From: CAZLDI01 sp964558415
Lineage (GTDB): Bacteria > Chloroflexota > Dehalococcoidia > SM23-28-2 > RBG-16-64-32
Assembly (NCBI GenBank): GCA_964558415.1
Contig: CAZLDI010000035.1
Coordinates: 1 to 10,464 of the forward strand
Direction of reading: 5' to 3'
DNA length: 10,464 nucleotides
This document shows positions 1-6,179 of this stretch, piece after piece. Within the stretch, counting starts at the first letter, position 1, and the number at the start of each line of letters is the position of its first letter. The notes below the pieces were generated by a model. That model saw nothing but the letters and a program-made list of their open reading frames with translations, did not search any database and was not told the DNA's origin. A program made the position numbers and the translations under genes.

Positions 1-62
1 ACGGAGTACCGCGCGCGGTGTGTGGTCGCCGCTCAGAATGACAATCGGAGCACCAGTTCATG
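1..62. repeat. Dispersed repeat, copy A (cut by window start)
   Basis: This stretch matches the right half of two later copies at 231-329 and 347-437. The shared core runs from the GGAGTACCGCGC segment to CGCTCAGAATGACAATCGG. All three copies have the same orientation. No coding function is visible; the CTCAGAATGAC end resembles REP-like intergenic repeats seen in many genomes. Confidence 0.7.
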
Positions 63-141
63 CACGAGGGGAAGCAGCCGCTGGGGGTGATGGCTGTGCT
101 GGTGGGCGCAGCGCCGAAGGGGATGAAGGACCTGGAATAGC

Positions 142-184
142 CGCGGATTGGCGCGGATAGAACCCGGATACACCCCGATCCGCG
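142..184. repeat. REP-like palindrome (CGCGGAT / ATCCGCG)
   Basis: CGCGGAT occurs at 142-148 and again at 152-158, and its reverse complement ATCCGCG occurs at 178-184, so the segment can fold as a stem-loop with either left arm. The sequence differs from the other repeat families in the window. It lies in the gene-free leader between two copies of the dispersed repeat. Its role is unknown. Confidence 0.55.
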
Positions 185-230
185 CGGCGGAGCACGGGGA
201 TGCGGGACGTGCGGTAACGCGTGGGCGCTG

Positions 231-329
231 TTCACGCCCCGCACCCCGCCAGATTCCTTCGCGTGGAGACGGAGTACCGCGCACGGGGTGTGGTCGCCGC
301 TCAGAATGACAATCGGAGCACCAACTGAT
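231..329. repeat. Dispersed repeat, copy B
   Basis: This is a full copy of the repeat partly seen at 1-62. It runs from TTCACGCCCCGCACCCCGCC through AGATTCCTTCGCG to GCTCAGAATGACAATCGG and the following CACCAACTGATG. Copy C at 347-437 repeats the whole unit about 116 bp further on. The arrangement is a short series of direct repeats and codes for nothing I recognise. Confidence 0.75.
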
Positions 330-346
330 GTGCGCGCGCGGCACTG

Positions 347-437
347 CTCACACCCCGGACCCCGCCAGATTCCTTCGCGTAGAGACGGGGTGCCGCGCAC
401 GGTGTGGTGGTCGCCGCTCAGAATGACGATCGGGGTG
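347..437. repeat. Dispersed repeat, copy C
   Basis: Third copy of the unit, diverged at several positions: GTAGAGACGGGGTGCCGC replaces GTGGAGACGGAGTACCGC, and GACGATCGG replaces GACAATCGG. It lies about 120 bp upstream of the acyl-CoA dehydrogenase start. Between this copy and the hairpin at 512 I see no gene. Confidence 0.7.
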
Positions 438-511
438 GACGGGATGTGGGCATGACCACTCCTGCGGGGAATGATCGGTGTCACATCTGTGATAATCTGG
501 GGCTGAAATCG

Positions 512-537
512 GGGGCGCAGCGAGCAAGCGCCCCTAC
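512..537. repeat. REP-like hairpin just upstream of the acyl-CoA dehydrogenase
   Basis: GGGGCGC (512-518) pairs with GCGCCCC (528-534) across a 9-base loop, followed by TAC. The CGCCCCTAC end is the same as the right end of the REPIN-like element at 2133-2234, so this may be a related single REP. It lies 7 bases before the ribosome binding site, so in the mRNA it would form a 5' stem-loop that could stabilise the transcript. That effect is inferred. Confidence 0.6.
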
Positions 538-543
538 GAATGC

Positions 544-548
544 AGGAG
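544..548 (+). promoter_or_regulatory. Ribosome binding site deciding the start at 556
   Basis: AGGAG at 544-548 is followed by 7 bases and ATG at 556. It supports this start over the nearby ATG at 540, which opens a different, non-homologous frame. Confidence 0.75.
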
Positions 549-555
549 ACGCCCG

Positions 556-1734
556 ATGGACTACAGATTCGCGCCGGAGGAAGAAGCTTTTCGGACGGAG
601 GTGCGGGAGTTCCTGCGCGCGGAGATGCCGCCGGACTGGGACTACGAGCCGTTCGAGCTGACGGAGGAGACGTGGCCGGAGGCGCGCACCTTCACGAAGA
701 AGCTGGCGGCGAAGGGGTGGGTGGCGCCGGCCTGGCCGGTGGAGTACGGGGGGCTGGCGCTCGGCTTCATGAAGCAGGTGGTGCTGTCGGAGGAGTTGGC
801 GTACCACCGCGTGCCGAACACGAGCCTGATCGGCGTGACGTATGCGGGGCCGACGCTGATCGTCTACGGGAACGAGGAGCAGAAGAAGCAGTTCATCCCG
901 GGCATAACATCCGGCGACATCATCTGGTGCCAGGGGTACTCGGAGCCCAATGCGGGGTCGGACCTGGCGTCGCTGGAGACGCGGGCGGTGAAGGACGGCG
1001 ACGACTACGTGATCAACGGCACGAAGGTGTGGTCGTCGAATGCGCACAAGGCGAACTGGTGCTTCTTCCTGGCGCGCACGGACCAGGACGCTCCGAAGCA
1101 CAAGGGGATCAGCTACTTCATCTGCCCGATGGACCTGCCGGGGATCAGCGTGCGCCCGCTGGTGAACATGGCGAACGAGCACAGTTTCAACGAGATCATC
1201 TTCGAGGACGTGCGAGTGCCGCGAAAGTGGCTGGTGGGCGAGGAGAACCGGGGTTGGTACATTGGGATGACGACGCTGGACTTCGAGCGGTCGAACATCT
1301 CGTCGGCTTCGAGCTACCGGCGCACGTTCGACCAGCTGGTGGGATATGTGAGGGAGCAGGGAGCAGGGGGAGGGTCTTTGAACGGGAAGGATGGCACTGT
1401 CAAGATGAAGCTGGCGGACCTGGCGGTGGAGAACCAGGTGGGGCGCTATCTTTCGTACCGGGTCGCCGATATGCAGTCGCGGGGGCAGATCCCGAACTAT
1501 GAGTCGAGCGCGGCGAAGGTGTACCACAGTGAGTACGGGCAGCGTCTGTCGCGGGCGGGGATTAACATCATGGGGATGTACGGGACGCTGGAGGAGGAGT
1601 CGAAGCACGCGCGTCTGCGCGGGCGGTTCGCGCGGAACTACGTGACGAGCATCGGGGTGACGATCGCGGCGGGGACGAGCGAGATCCAGCGGGGGATCAT
1701 CGCGCAGCGGGGGTTGGGGCTGAGCCGGATTTAG
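556..1734 (+). CDS. Acyl-CoA dehydrogenase, FadE6/17/26-like
   Basis: This 392-residue protein is a full-length FAD-dependent acyl-CoA dehydrogenase, a cytoplasmic enzyme that introduces the alpha-beta double bond into acyl-CoA esters and passes electrons to electron-transfer flavoprotein. It opens with the typical MDYRFAPEEEAFRTEVREFL helix. The mid-domain signature WCQGYSEPNAGSDLASLETR is followed by the VINGTKVWSSNAH strand and a LVGEENRGWYIGMTTLDFER segment. The C-terminal FAD-binding signature is AAGTSEIQRGIIAQRGLGLSR. At the position where medium-chain enzymes carry the catalytic Glu before GT, this protein has Ala (about residue 372), so any catalytic base must lie elsewhere, as in other divergent FadE-type enzymes. 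The natural substrate cannot be read from the sequence. The gene stands alone: upstream is repeat DNA and downstream a hairpin and a convergent transposase gene. The start is supported by AGGAG 7 bases upstream. Confidence 0.95.
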   Translation: MDYRFAPEEEAFRTEVREFLRAEMPPDWDYEPFELTEETWPEARTFTKKLAAKGWVAPAWPVEYGGLALGFMKQVVLSEELAYHRVPNTSLIGVTYAGPTLIVYGNEEQKKQFIPGITSGDIIWCQGYSEPNAGSDLASLETRAVKDGDDYVINGTKVWSSNAHKANWCFFLARTDQDAPKHKGISYFICPMDLPGISVRPLVNMANEHSFNEIIFEDVRVPRKWLVGEENRGWYIGMTTLDFERSNISSASSYRRTFDQLVGYVREQGAGGGSLNGKDGTVKMKLADLAVENQVGRYLSYRVADMQSRGQIPNYESSAAKVYHSEYGQRLSRAGINIMGMYGTLEEESKHARLRGRFARNYVTSIGVTIAAGTSEIQRGIIAQRGLGLSRI

Positions 1735-1742
1735 GGGAGGTG

Positions 1743-1764
1743 GGGGCGACAGGGGTCGCCCCTG
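1743..1764. terminator. Hairpin 9 bases after the acyl-CoA dehydrogenase stop
   Basis: GGGGCGAC (1743-1750) pairs with GTCGCCCC (1755-1762) over an AGGG loop. An alternative overlapping fold pairs CAGGGG (1750-1755) with CCCCTG (1759-1764). No T-run follows, so it is not a classical intrinsic terminator. It may act as a 3' stabilising stem or be another member of the GGGGCG-type REP family. Confidence 0.5.
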
Positions 1765-1786
1765 CCTGAGTGGGTGGCGCGGGCGG

Positions 1787-1887
1787 GTCAGGGCGAGGCA
1801 CCCGGAGGGATGTATCGAGACGGAGACCTGTATGTGCAGCGCTATGCCGTTGGACGAGGGAGGATCACCCGAGTGCATCTCCCCTAC
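1787..1887. repeat. REPIN-like element, copy 1, at the 3' end of the RAYT gene
   Basis: The left arm GTCAGGGCGAGGCAC (1787-1801) is a diverged inverted copy of the right arm GTGCATCTCCCCTAC (1873-1887). The element is 101 bp and aligns along its length with the 102-bp element at 2133-2234, including the interior CCGGAGGGATG / CCAGAGGGATG and the region before the right arm. Its right end overlaps the last codon of the transposase gene: the TAG stop at 1884-1886 is part of the arm. Elements of this shape, two inverted REP arms around a spacer, are the usual substrates of RAYT enzymes. Confidence 0.75.
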
Positions 1888-2486
1888 GCATCCCGCAGGT
1901 TCGCGGGGTTGTTTGGGTCATCCGCCCATTTCGCTGGATTGTCGCGGATGTATTGGCGGATGGCGTTCAGTTCCTCGTCGTTGCGGATGATCCGTTCGTA
2001 GTAATTGCGTTGCCAGAGGGGTTGTCCCGTCGTTCGTCGGGCGCGGTTGACGCGGCGGGTCGAGGCGGATTTGAATGTCCCCACAATCGCACCGAGGGAG
2101 CCGGACAGCGGGGCGTGGGGCAGGCGCGGGGTGTAGGGGCGAGGCACCCAGAGGGATGCATCGAAGCGAAGACCGGTACGTGCGGCGCGATGCAATTTCG
2201 GCGACGGAAGGTCAACCGAGTGCCTCGCCCCTACGGCGGACGCGCGATCAATCCAGACGACCCCGTGTATGTGATTGGGCATCACAACGTAGTCGTCAAT
2301 GTCGTCGCAGCGCCCTCCCGCGACCATTTCCCAGATGCGTTGGATCATGGTCCTTAGGCTCGGATCGTCGAAGACGAGTTCGCGCCTGTGGGTGCAGACC
2401 GTGACGAAATACGCCCCGGCCTGCGCGTAATCGTAGCCGCGGAGTCGGATGGAACGGCGGTGATTGACATGGGGGTTGTAGGTCAT
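1884..2486 (-). CDS. REP-associated tyrosine transposase (RAYT, Y1/HUH family)
   Basis: This 200-residue protein belongs to the Y1 transposase family (IS200/IS605-related) that nicks and moves REP/REPIN palindromes. The family N-terminus NHRRSIRLRGYDYAQAGAYF is present. The metal-binding HUH motif is MPNHIHGVVWI (His72 and His74), and the C-terminal WQRNYYERIIRND block holds the likely nucleophilic tyrosine (162 or 163), followed by AIRQYIRDNPAKW. I chose the ATG at 2486 because family similarity begins there; the frame continues upstream to 2636 but that extension is proline-rich and unlike the family. No clear ribosome binding site precedes it. Residues 85-118 are encoded by a complete REPIN-like element of exactly 34 codons, and the stop codon lies in the arm of a second copy. 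Both core motifs are intact, so the enzyme could be active, although the insert lies between the HUH motif and the tyrosine. It is convergent with the acyl-CoA dehydrogenase and divergent from the Kelch gene. Confidence 0.9.
   Translation of the reverse strand: MTYNPHVNHRRSIRLRGYDYAQAGAYFVTVCTHRRELVFDDPSLRTMIQRIWEMVAGGRCDDIDDYVVMPNHIHGVVWIDRASAVGARHSVDLPSPKLHRAARTGLRFDASLWVPRPYTPRLPHAPLSGSLGAIVGTFKSASTRRVNRARRTTGQPLWQRNYYERIIRNDEELNAIRQYIRDNPAKWADDPNNPANLRDA
2133..2234. repeat. REPIN-like element, copy 2, in frame inside the RAYT gene
   Basis: The arms GTAGGGGCGAGGCAC (2133-2147) and GTGCCTCGCCCCTAC (2220-2234) are perfect 15-base inverted repeats around a 72-base interior. Total length is 102 bp, or 34 codons, and all three are read through without a stop on the minus strand. 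The arms translate as VGARHS at the start and PRPY at the end of the insert. Confidence 0.85.
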
Positions 2487-2554
2487 GGCGGGAATGAGGG
2501 TAGAGGCTCGGGGTGAGGGGAGGGAAGGGGGTGATGGCACTGGGGCGCGAAGAG

Positions 2555-2582
2555 TTGGTGATGCGCCGGGCGGCTGTATAAT
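2555..2582 (+). promoter_or_regulatory. Promoter of the Kelch-module gene
   Basis: A consensus -10 box TATAAT lies at 2577-2582. A weak -35 match TTGGTG lies at 2555-2560, a 16-base spacing. Transcription would begin near 2589, giving a leader of about 36 bases before the ATG at 2625. The rest of 2487-2576, between the divergent RAYT and Kelch genes, is purine-rich on this strand and shows nothing else I can name. Confidence 0.6.
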
Positions 2583-2624
2583 GGCGCTAGTTTGACCGGG
2601 AATAACCCGGAAAGGGGGCGCGGC

Positions 2625-4295
2625 ATGAGGTGGCAACTGGGCCTTCTGCTTGGGGTGGCGGCAGTGCTGCTAGTCAGCACGCTCCCATCTGGTCGCGCAC
2701 GAGCCAGTGGCACGTGGTCACCCACCCTTGACATGGCGACTGCCCGGCGCGCGTTCACCGCAACGCTGTTGGACAACGGCAAGGTCATTGTAGCTGGCGG
2801 AGCCGGACCCCCGTCAACGGCAGAGCTGTATGACCCCGGGCTGAATTCCTGGTCGAGTGGAGGGTCCATGACGGAGGGACGGGGTGATCACGGCGCGGTT
2901 CGACTGACTGACGGGCGAGTGTTGGTTGCCGGAGGGAGCTATTTTTCGACCACGGAGCGGTATGATCCCGTCTCCAACACGTGGTCGCCAGCTGCGAGCA
3001 TGTCTATCGAGAGACGTTCACCGGGGGCTGTCCTTCTACCTAACGGCACGGTCCTGGTCGCTGGTGGTGCGCAGAGCAACGAAGTTTATCTGGCGAGCGC
3101 AGAGATCTACGATCCCGTGCTCAACAGCTGGTCATCAGCGGCAAGCATGGCCTCACAGCGGTACCGTCCGACCGCGACGCTTCTGCCGAGTGGGCTTGTC
3201 CTGCTTGCCGGTGGATCTAATGCTACAGGTGTCTTGAAATCGGCTGAGCTATACGATCCGGTGGCGAATATGTGGTCGTCGGTCAACAATATGTCTTCCC
3301 CGCGTATCATGCACACTTCAACCTTGCTACTTACTGGCAAGGTTGTCGTGACCGGTGGAAGTGTGACGGGTCAGTCCTTTGGGGGTACGGCGTTAGCAAC
3401 TGCTGAGGTGTACGACCCAACGACGAATTCCTGGTCTACAGGATGCGCGATGGCTGACGCCAGATATCTGCACACGGCCAGCCTCCTGGCGTCGGGCTTC
3501 GTGCTGATTGCCGGGGGGTCCGCTGGGATCAGCTCGCTCGCTACCGCAGAGCTGTACGATCCTCTGACGAACGTCTGCTTCCCCACGGCCGGCATGGCCA
3601 ATGTGCGGAACACTCACGTCGCCGCTGCTCTCGGTGACAGCAGGGTGCTTGTCTCGGGTGGATACGACTATGTTACTTCGCTGGATACAGCGGAGACGTA
3701 CGAATGCGGCTTGCCCGCGGATACAGATTGCGACCGGGTGAGCGACTCCGCCGAACCGCCTTGCCAAAGCGATCCAGACGATGTGACTATTCGCCCCGAG
3801 CGAATCGACGGTATCTTCGATAACGTCGATGACGACGGTGACACGCAGGTCGACGAGGCGCTGCCCGCGGGCGCCTCCGACTTCGACTGCGACGGGGATG
3901 GGTTTACGGGCGCGGCGGAGGATCACGTGTACTCGTACGTGCTTCAGACGGACGGCGATCAGAAGACGTGCCAGGAGTACGATCTCGCGCACCCGAACAC
4001 GACGCAGAAGCCGAGCAAGCGCTGGCCGGCGGACCTCTCGGGCCACGTGCCGGGGTCGTTTAGCCACAACAAGATCAACGTGTCGGACCTTGCGTCGTTC
4101 GTCGCGCCGTGGCGGTACATCGGAACGAACGTAGGCGACCTGCCGGGGAACGTGCGCTGGGACCTGGTGCCGTACTCTATTTTCAGCACGGACATTAACG
4201 TTCAAGACCTGGCGGCGATAAGCAATACCTTATACCCGCCGATGCTGAATGGAGCGCGAGCGTTCGGGGGGCCGGTGTGCCCGTGGCCGGAGTAG
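2625..4295 (+). CDS. Secreted Kelch-repeat beta-propeller protein with C-terminal dockerin-like module
   Basis: The predicted product is 556 residues. It starts with a signal peptide (MRWQLGLLLGVAAVLLVS..., likely cleavage after ARA near residue 27). Residues 37 to about 362 hold seven Kelch repeats, each built as an R-x-x-H/x-x-A core, a V-L-V-A-G-G turn and an AELYDPxxNxW strand. The last repeat lacks its final W strand, and the short GTWSPTLD segment after the signal peptide probably closes the propeller. From about residue 365 the protein changes to the module shared with the genes at 6180 and 8545: VDDDGD, DCDGDGFTGAAEDHVYSY, KTCQEYD, KINVSDLASF and INVQDLAAI, ending in AFGGPVCPWPE. The function is unknown; Kelch propellers bind ligands or proteins, and galactose oxidase-type activity cannot be claimed. 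AAGGGGG lies 6 bases before ATG 2625, favouring it over the TTG at 2592. The Kelch part looks less GC-rich (32 of 60 bases at 3241-3300) than the module regions, a hint of separate origin. Confidence 0.9.
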   Translation: MRWQLGLLLGVAAVLLVSTLPSGRARASGTWSPTLDMATARRAFTATLLDNGKVIVAGGAGPPSTAELYDPGLNSWSSGGSMTEGRGDHGAVRLTDGRVLVAGGSYFSTTERYDPVSNTWSPAASMSIERRSPGAVLLPNGTVLVAGGAQSNEVYLASAEIYDPVLNSWSSAASMASQRYRPTATLLPSGLVLLAGGSNATGVLKSAELYDPVANMWSSVNNMSSPRIMHTSTLLLTGKVVVTGGSVTGQSFGGTALATAEVYDPTTNSWSTGCAMADARYLHTASLLASGFVLIAGGSAGISSLATAELYDPLTNVCFPTAGMANVRNTHVAAALGDSRVLVSGGYDYVTSLDTAETYECGLPADTDCDRVSDSAEPPCQSDPDDVTIRPERIDGIFDNVDDDGDTQVDEALPAGASDFDCDGDGFTGAAEDHVYSYVLQTDGDQKTCQEYDLAHPNTTQKPSKRWPADLSGHVPGSFSHNKINVSDLASFVAPWRYIGTNVGDLPGNVRWDLVPYSIFSTDINVQDLAAISNTLYPPMLNGARAFGGPVCPWPE

Positions 4296-4400
4296 AGGGG
4301 ATGGGTGAGTCGGGCTAACAGCCCGACCGCCGGACTGTCTGAAGTGCGGGGGCGCCGTGGCTCCGCTCGTCCTTCGACGGGCTCAGGATGAGCGGGGCGC
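4296..4400. repeat. 3' hairpin unit after the Kelch gene
   Basis: Hairpin H1 is GTCGGGCT (4309-4316), AAC, AGCCCGAC (4320-4327), only 13 bases after the stop, so it may end or protect the mRNA. Hairpin H2 (CCGCCG near 4327, CGGGGG near 4348) is imperfect here. Hairpin H3 at 4365-4393 pairs GCTCGTCCT with AGGATGAGC. The same order occurs after the other two module-bearing genes. No T-run follows. Confidence 0.75.
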
Positions 4401-4615
4401 GGCGTTTGTCGCGCGGGGAAGCGGCAGGATGAGCGGGACGCGGCGAGCAGGCGAGACGGACGAGATGGGCGGGGGTTGTCGCGGGGCGCTGTGGTTGGGG
4501 GAAGTGTTGCAGCGACAGGTCCCCTCCGCTTCTCTGCGCTTCGGTCGGGATGACGGTGGGCAGCGCTGGGCCGGTGGTAGCAGGCGGGATGAGCGGGCCG
4601 GGTGTTTGTCAGGGG
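4365..4615. repeat. Diverged third copy of the 320-bp repeat block
   Basis: Starting in hairpin H3, this stretch follows the blocks at 5353-5672 and 5772-6096: GGGCG...TTTGTCGCGCGGG, then GTGTTGCAGCGACAGGTCCC, then one GCTTCGGTCGGGATGACGG minisatellite unit at 4534-4561. It is more diverged than those two copies are from each other. It ends at the vapC stop codon. I see no gene in it. Confidence 0.65.
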
Positions 4616-5023
4616 CTACGGTTCGGCGCGCGTGAGGCCGGGGATGCGGTCGAAGTCCGTGTCGTAGCTGTAGATGCGGTCGAGTCCGTGCTTGCGCATC
4701 ACGGCGGCGTTGTAGGCGTCCGCGTAATCGACGCCAGTGTGAGCATACAGCCGCAGGGCATCGGCCAAGAGCGCCTTGTCCGGCAAGCGCAGGTGTTCGA
4801 GCGCGACTATCGGAATCAGTCGGTCTCGTATCTCGGAAGGTTCAAGTTTATATGGTCTGCCGGCAAGCACCCAGGCCGCCTCGGCGATTGTCAAATGCGT
4901 AGTCTCCAGATCTTCCTCGCCGTTTTCGCAGCGCTTCAGGAGGCGCAGCGAACGTTGGTATTTCTGTTCATCGTCACGTAGCAGGAAGCGCAGGATGACG
5001 TTCGTGTCCAGGAAGGATGTCAC
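4616..5023 (-). CDS. vapC: VapC-like PIN-domain ribonuclease toxin
   Basis: This 135-residue protein is a single PIN domain, the usual length for VapC toxins, which cut RNA (often tRNA or rRNA) with metal ions bound by acidic residues. The expected acids are visible: Asp6 in FLDTNVILRF, Glu48 in TIAEAAWVL, Asp99 and Asp102 in GVDYADAYNAA, and Asp121/Asp123 in YSYDTDFDRI. The start is GTG at 5023, overlapping the antitoxin stop as GTGA, so the two are translationally coupled. The normal partner is the protein encoded immediately upstream at 5020-5280. The actual RNA target cannot be deduced. The pair sits on the opposite strand to its neighbours, between repeat blocks, which is common for mobile toxin-antitoxin modules. 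Confidence 0.93.
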   Translation of the reverse strand: MTSFLDTNVILRFLLRDDEQKYQRSLRLLKRCENGEEDLETTHLTIAEAAWVLAGRPYKLEPSEIRDRLIPIVALEHLRLPDKALLADALRLYAHTGVDYADAYNAAVMRKHGLDRIYSYDTDFDRIPGLTRAEP

Positions 5024-5280
5024 GAGCCGGACCGGAGATACCGCTCCAGCCGCCCTTCCGCAGCCGCCTCTCGAAGCTTCTTGAAGTCCACGGGACCGCT
5101 CGTGTGCTGCACCGACCCTGCGATAGCGTCCAGCTCGCTCGCGACCTTCGCGACGGTGGCGACGCCGTCCTCAAGCGTGAATGCCACCCGGTCCCGCGGC
5201 TTGATGCCGAGGGCGCGGCGAATCTCGACGGGGATTGTGACCTGGCCTTTACTTGTTACCCTGGTAATGGCATTTCTCAT
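5020..5280 (-). CDS. vapB: VapB-like antitoxin with AbrB/SpoVT DNA-binding domain
   Basis: The product has 86 residues. Residues 5 to about 46 form a swapped-hairpin AbrB/SpoVT domain (TRVTSKGQVTIPVEIRRALG, then KPRDRVAFTLEDGVATV). The charged C-terminal tail (DFKKLREAAAEGRLERYLRSG) is the part that in this family wraps into the toxin active site. The role is to neutralise the PIN-domain toxin and, with it, repress the operon. It begins with ATG at 5280 and overlaps the toxin gene by four bases. GAGG lies seven bases before the start and is embedded in the palindromic operator at 5282-5306, so binding would block both transcription and ribosome access. Confidence 0.93.
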   Translation of the reverse strand: MRNAITRVTSKGQVTIPVEIRRALGIKPRDRVAFTLEDGVATVAKVASELDAIAGSVQHTSGPVDFKKLREAAAEGRLERYLRSGS

Positions 5281-5281
5281 G

Positions 5282-5306
5282 GTATTACCTCACTTGGTGG
5301 TAATAC
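5282..5306 (-). promoter_or_regulatory. Operator palindrome of the vapBC operon
   Basis: GTATTACC (5282-5289) and GGTAATAC (5299-5306) form a perfect 8-base inverted repeat around a 9-base spacer, directly before the antitoxin ATG. A second, shorter pair TTACC-CT-GGTAA lies inside the start of vapB (5256-5267). On the minus strand the palindrome covers the Shine-Dalgarno GAGG and overlaps a possible -10 box TAGTAT (complement of 5303-5308). AbrB-type antitoxins commonly bind such sites for autoregulation. Nothing else is recognisable up to 5340. Confidence 0.75.
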
Positions 5307-5352
5307 TATCTTAGCACGACGGAACCTGCGCTCGCTGGAGGGGGGTGGCTCT

Positions 5353-5672
5353 GCTCGTCCTTCGACGGGCTCAGGATGAGGGAGGTGGGGCGTTTGTCAC
5401 GCGGGAGGCGGCGAGTACGCGAGATGGCGGGAGTTGTCGCGGGGTGGTGTGGTTGGGGAGGGAGTGTTGCAGCGACGGGTCCCTCCACTGCGCTGCGCTT
5501 CGGTCGGGATGACGGTGGGCGCTGTGCTTCGGTCGGGATGACGGGTGGGCGCTGCGCTTCGGTCGGGATGACGGTGGGCAGCGCTGGGGTGGGGGATGGG
5601 CGAGATGAGCGTCCTTCGACGGGCTCAGGATGAGTGGGGCGGGGCGTTGGCGCGCGGTGGCGGACGGCGGGC
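5353..5672. repeat. Long direct repeat, copy 1
   Basis: This block of about 320 bp recurs at 5772-6096, offset by 418-419 bases, with few differences. It begins and ends with H3-type palindromes (5353-5381 and about 5609-5635) and contains a three-unit minisatellite (5492-5579). Apparent reading frames inside are arginine/glycine-rich artefacts of the repeat, so I call no gene here. Confidence 0.85.
5492..5579. repeat. Minisatellite, three 29-30 bp units (copy 1)
   Basis: Three adjoining units contain GCTTCGGTCGGGATGACGG and end in TGGGC: 5492-5520, 5521-5550 (one extra G) and 5551-5579. There are no spacers between units, so this is not a CRISPR array. Confidence 0.85.
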
Positions 5673-5771
5673 CGGGGTGCCGGAGTAGGGGGATGGGTGA
5701 GTCGGGCTAAGAGCCCGACCCCCGGACTGCATGACCCCCGGACTGTCTGAAGTGGGGGGCAGCATGGCTCC
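5660..5771. repeat. Orphan 3' hairpin unit with a vestige of a gene end
   Basis: H1 (GTCGGGCT 5701-5708, AGCCCGAC 5712-5719) is perfect and is followed by a partly duplicated CCCCCGGACTG segment. Just before it, GGGCCGGGGTGCCGGAGTAG (about 5671-5690) resembles the last codons of the module-bearing genes (GPVCPWPE and stop) with an internal deletion. No full gene precedes it, so it may mark a lost gene or a copied 3' end. Confidence 0.55.
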
Positions 5772-6096
5772 GCTGGTCCTTCGAAGGGCTCAGGATGAGC
5801 GGGGCGGGGCGTTTGTCACGCGGGAGGCGGCGAGTACGCGAGATGGCGGGAGTTGTCGCGGGGTGGTGTGGTTGGGGAGGGAGTGTTGCAGCGACGGGTC
5901 CCTCCACTGCGCTGCGCTTCGGTCGGGATGACGGTGGGCGCTGTGCTTCGGTCGGGATGACGGTGGGCGCTGTGCTTCGGTCGGGATAACGGTGGGCGGC
6001 GCTGGGGTGGGGGATGGGCGAGATGAGCGTCCTTCGACGGGCTCAGGATGAGCGGGGCGGGGCGTTGGCGTGCGGTGGCGCGCGGTGGCGGACGGG
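5772..6096. repeat. Long direct repeat, copy 2
   Basis: Second copy of the block at 5353-5672, starting with an H3-type palindrome (5772-5800) and including another near 6027-6053. Its right end has an extra GTGGCGCGCG. The near identity of the two copies implies a recent duplication. No gene is supported within it. Confidence 0.85.
5911..5997. repeat. Minisatellite, three 29-bp units (copy 2)
   Basis: Units at 5911-5939, 5940-5968 and 5969-5997 match those at 5492-5579. The third has GGGATAACGG in place of GGGATGACGG. Confidence 0.85.
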
Positions 6097-6132
6097 GTGA
6101 GCCGGACTGGGCCTCCTCGCGGGGCTCATCCC

Positions 6133-6141
6133 TGCTATAAT
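6133..6141 (+). promoter_or_regulatory. Extended -10 promoter of the GH-like gene
   Basis: TGCTATAAT at 6133-6141 is an extended -10 element (TGn plus consensus TATAAT). The -35 region is GC-rich with no good match, which is typical for extended -10 promoters. Transcription would start near 6148, giving a leader of about 32 bases before the proposed ATT start at 6180. Confidence 0.6.
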
Positions 6142-6179
6142 CCGTTGAGGTTGGGGGGGACTGAAGGGGAGCCGCGGAT

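Noticed and set aside
60..140. 26-codon frame (HEGKQPLGVMAVLVGAAPKGMKD) vaguely like an IS256-type transposase fragment
   Set aside because: The resemblance is short and based only on memory; there are no flanking transposase parts to support it.
491..496. GATAAT as a -10 box for the acyl-CoA dehydrogenase
   Set aside because: No acceptable -35 box at the right distance; too weak to list as a promoter.
481..1878. Long open frame on the minus strand opposite the acyl-CoA dehydrogenase
   Set aside because: It is rich in Arg, Pro, His and Leu with no family motif, and the plus strand encodes an unmistakable enzyme; such antisense frames are common in high-GC DNA.
2487..2636. Longer N-terminus of the RAYT starting at 2636
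   Set aside because: The added 50 residues are proline-rich, unlike the family, and would overlap the Kelch promoter and start; similarity begins at the ATG at 2486.
5376..5989. Short frames with similar proteins in the two long repeats (RLSRGRRRVREMAGVV...)
   Set aside because: Their similarity comes from the DNA duplication, and they run through palindromes and minisatellite units with no domain or good ribosome site.
5492..5997. Regular 29-30 bp repeats suggesting CRISPR
   Set aside because: Units adjoin directly without unique spacers, and no cas gene is present.
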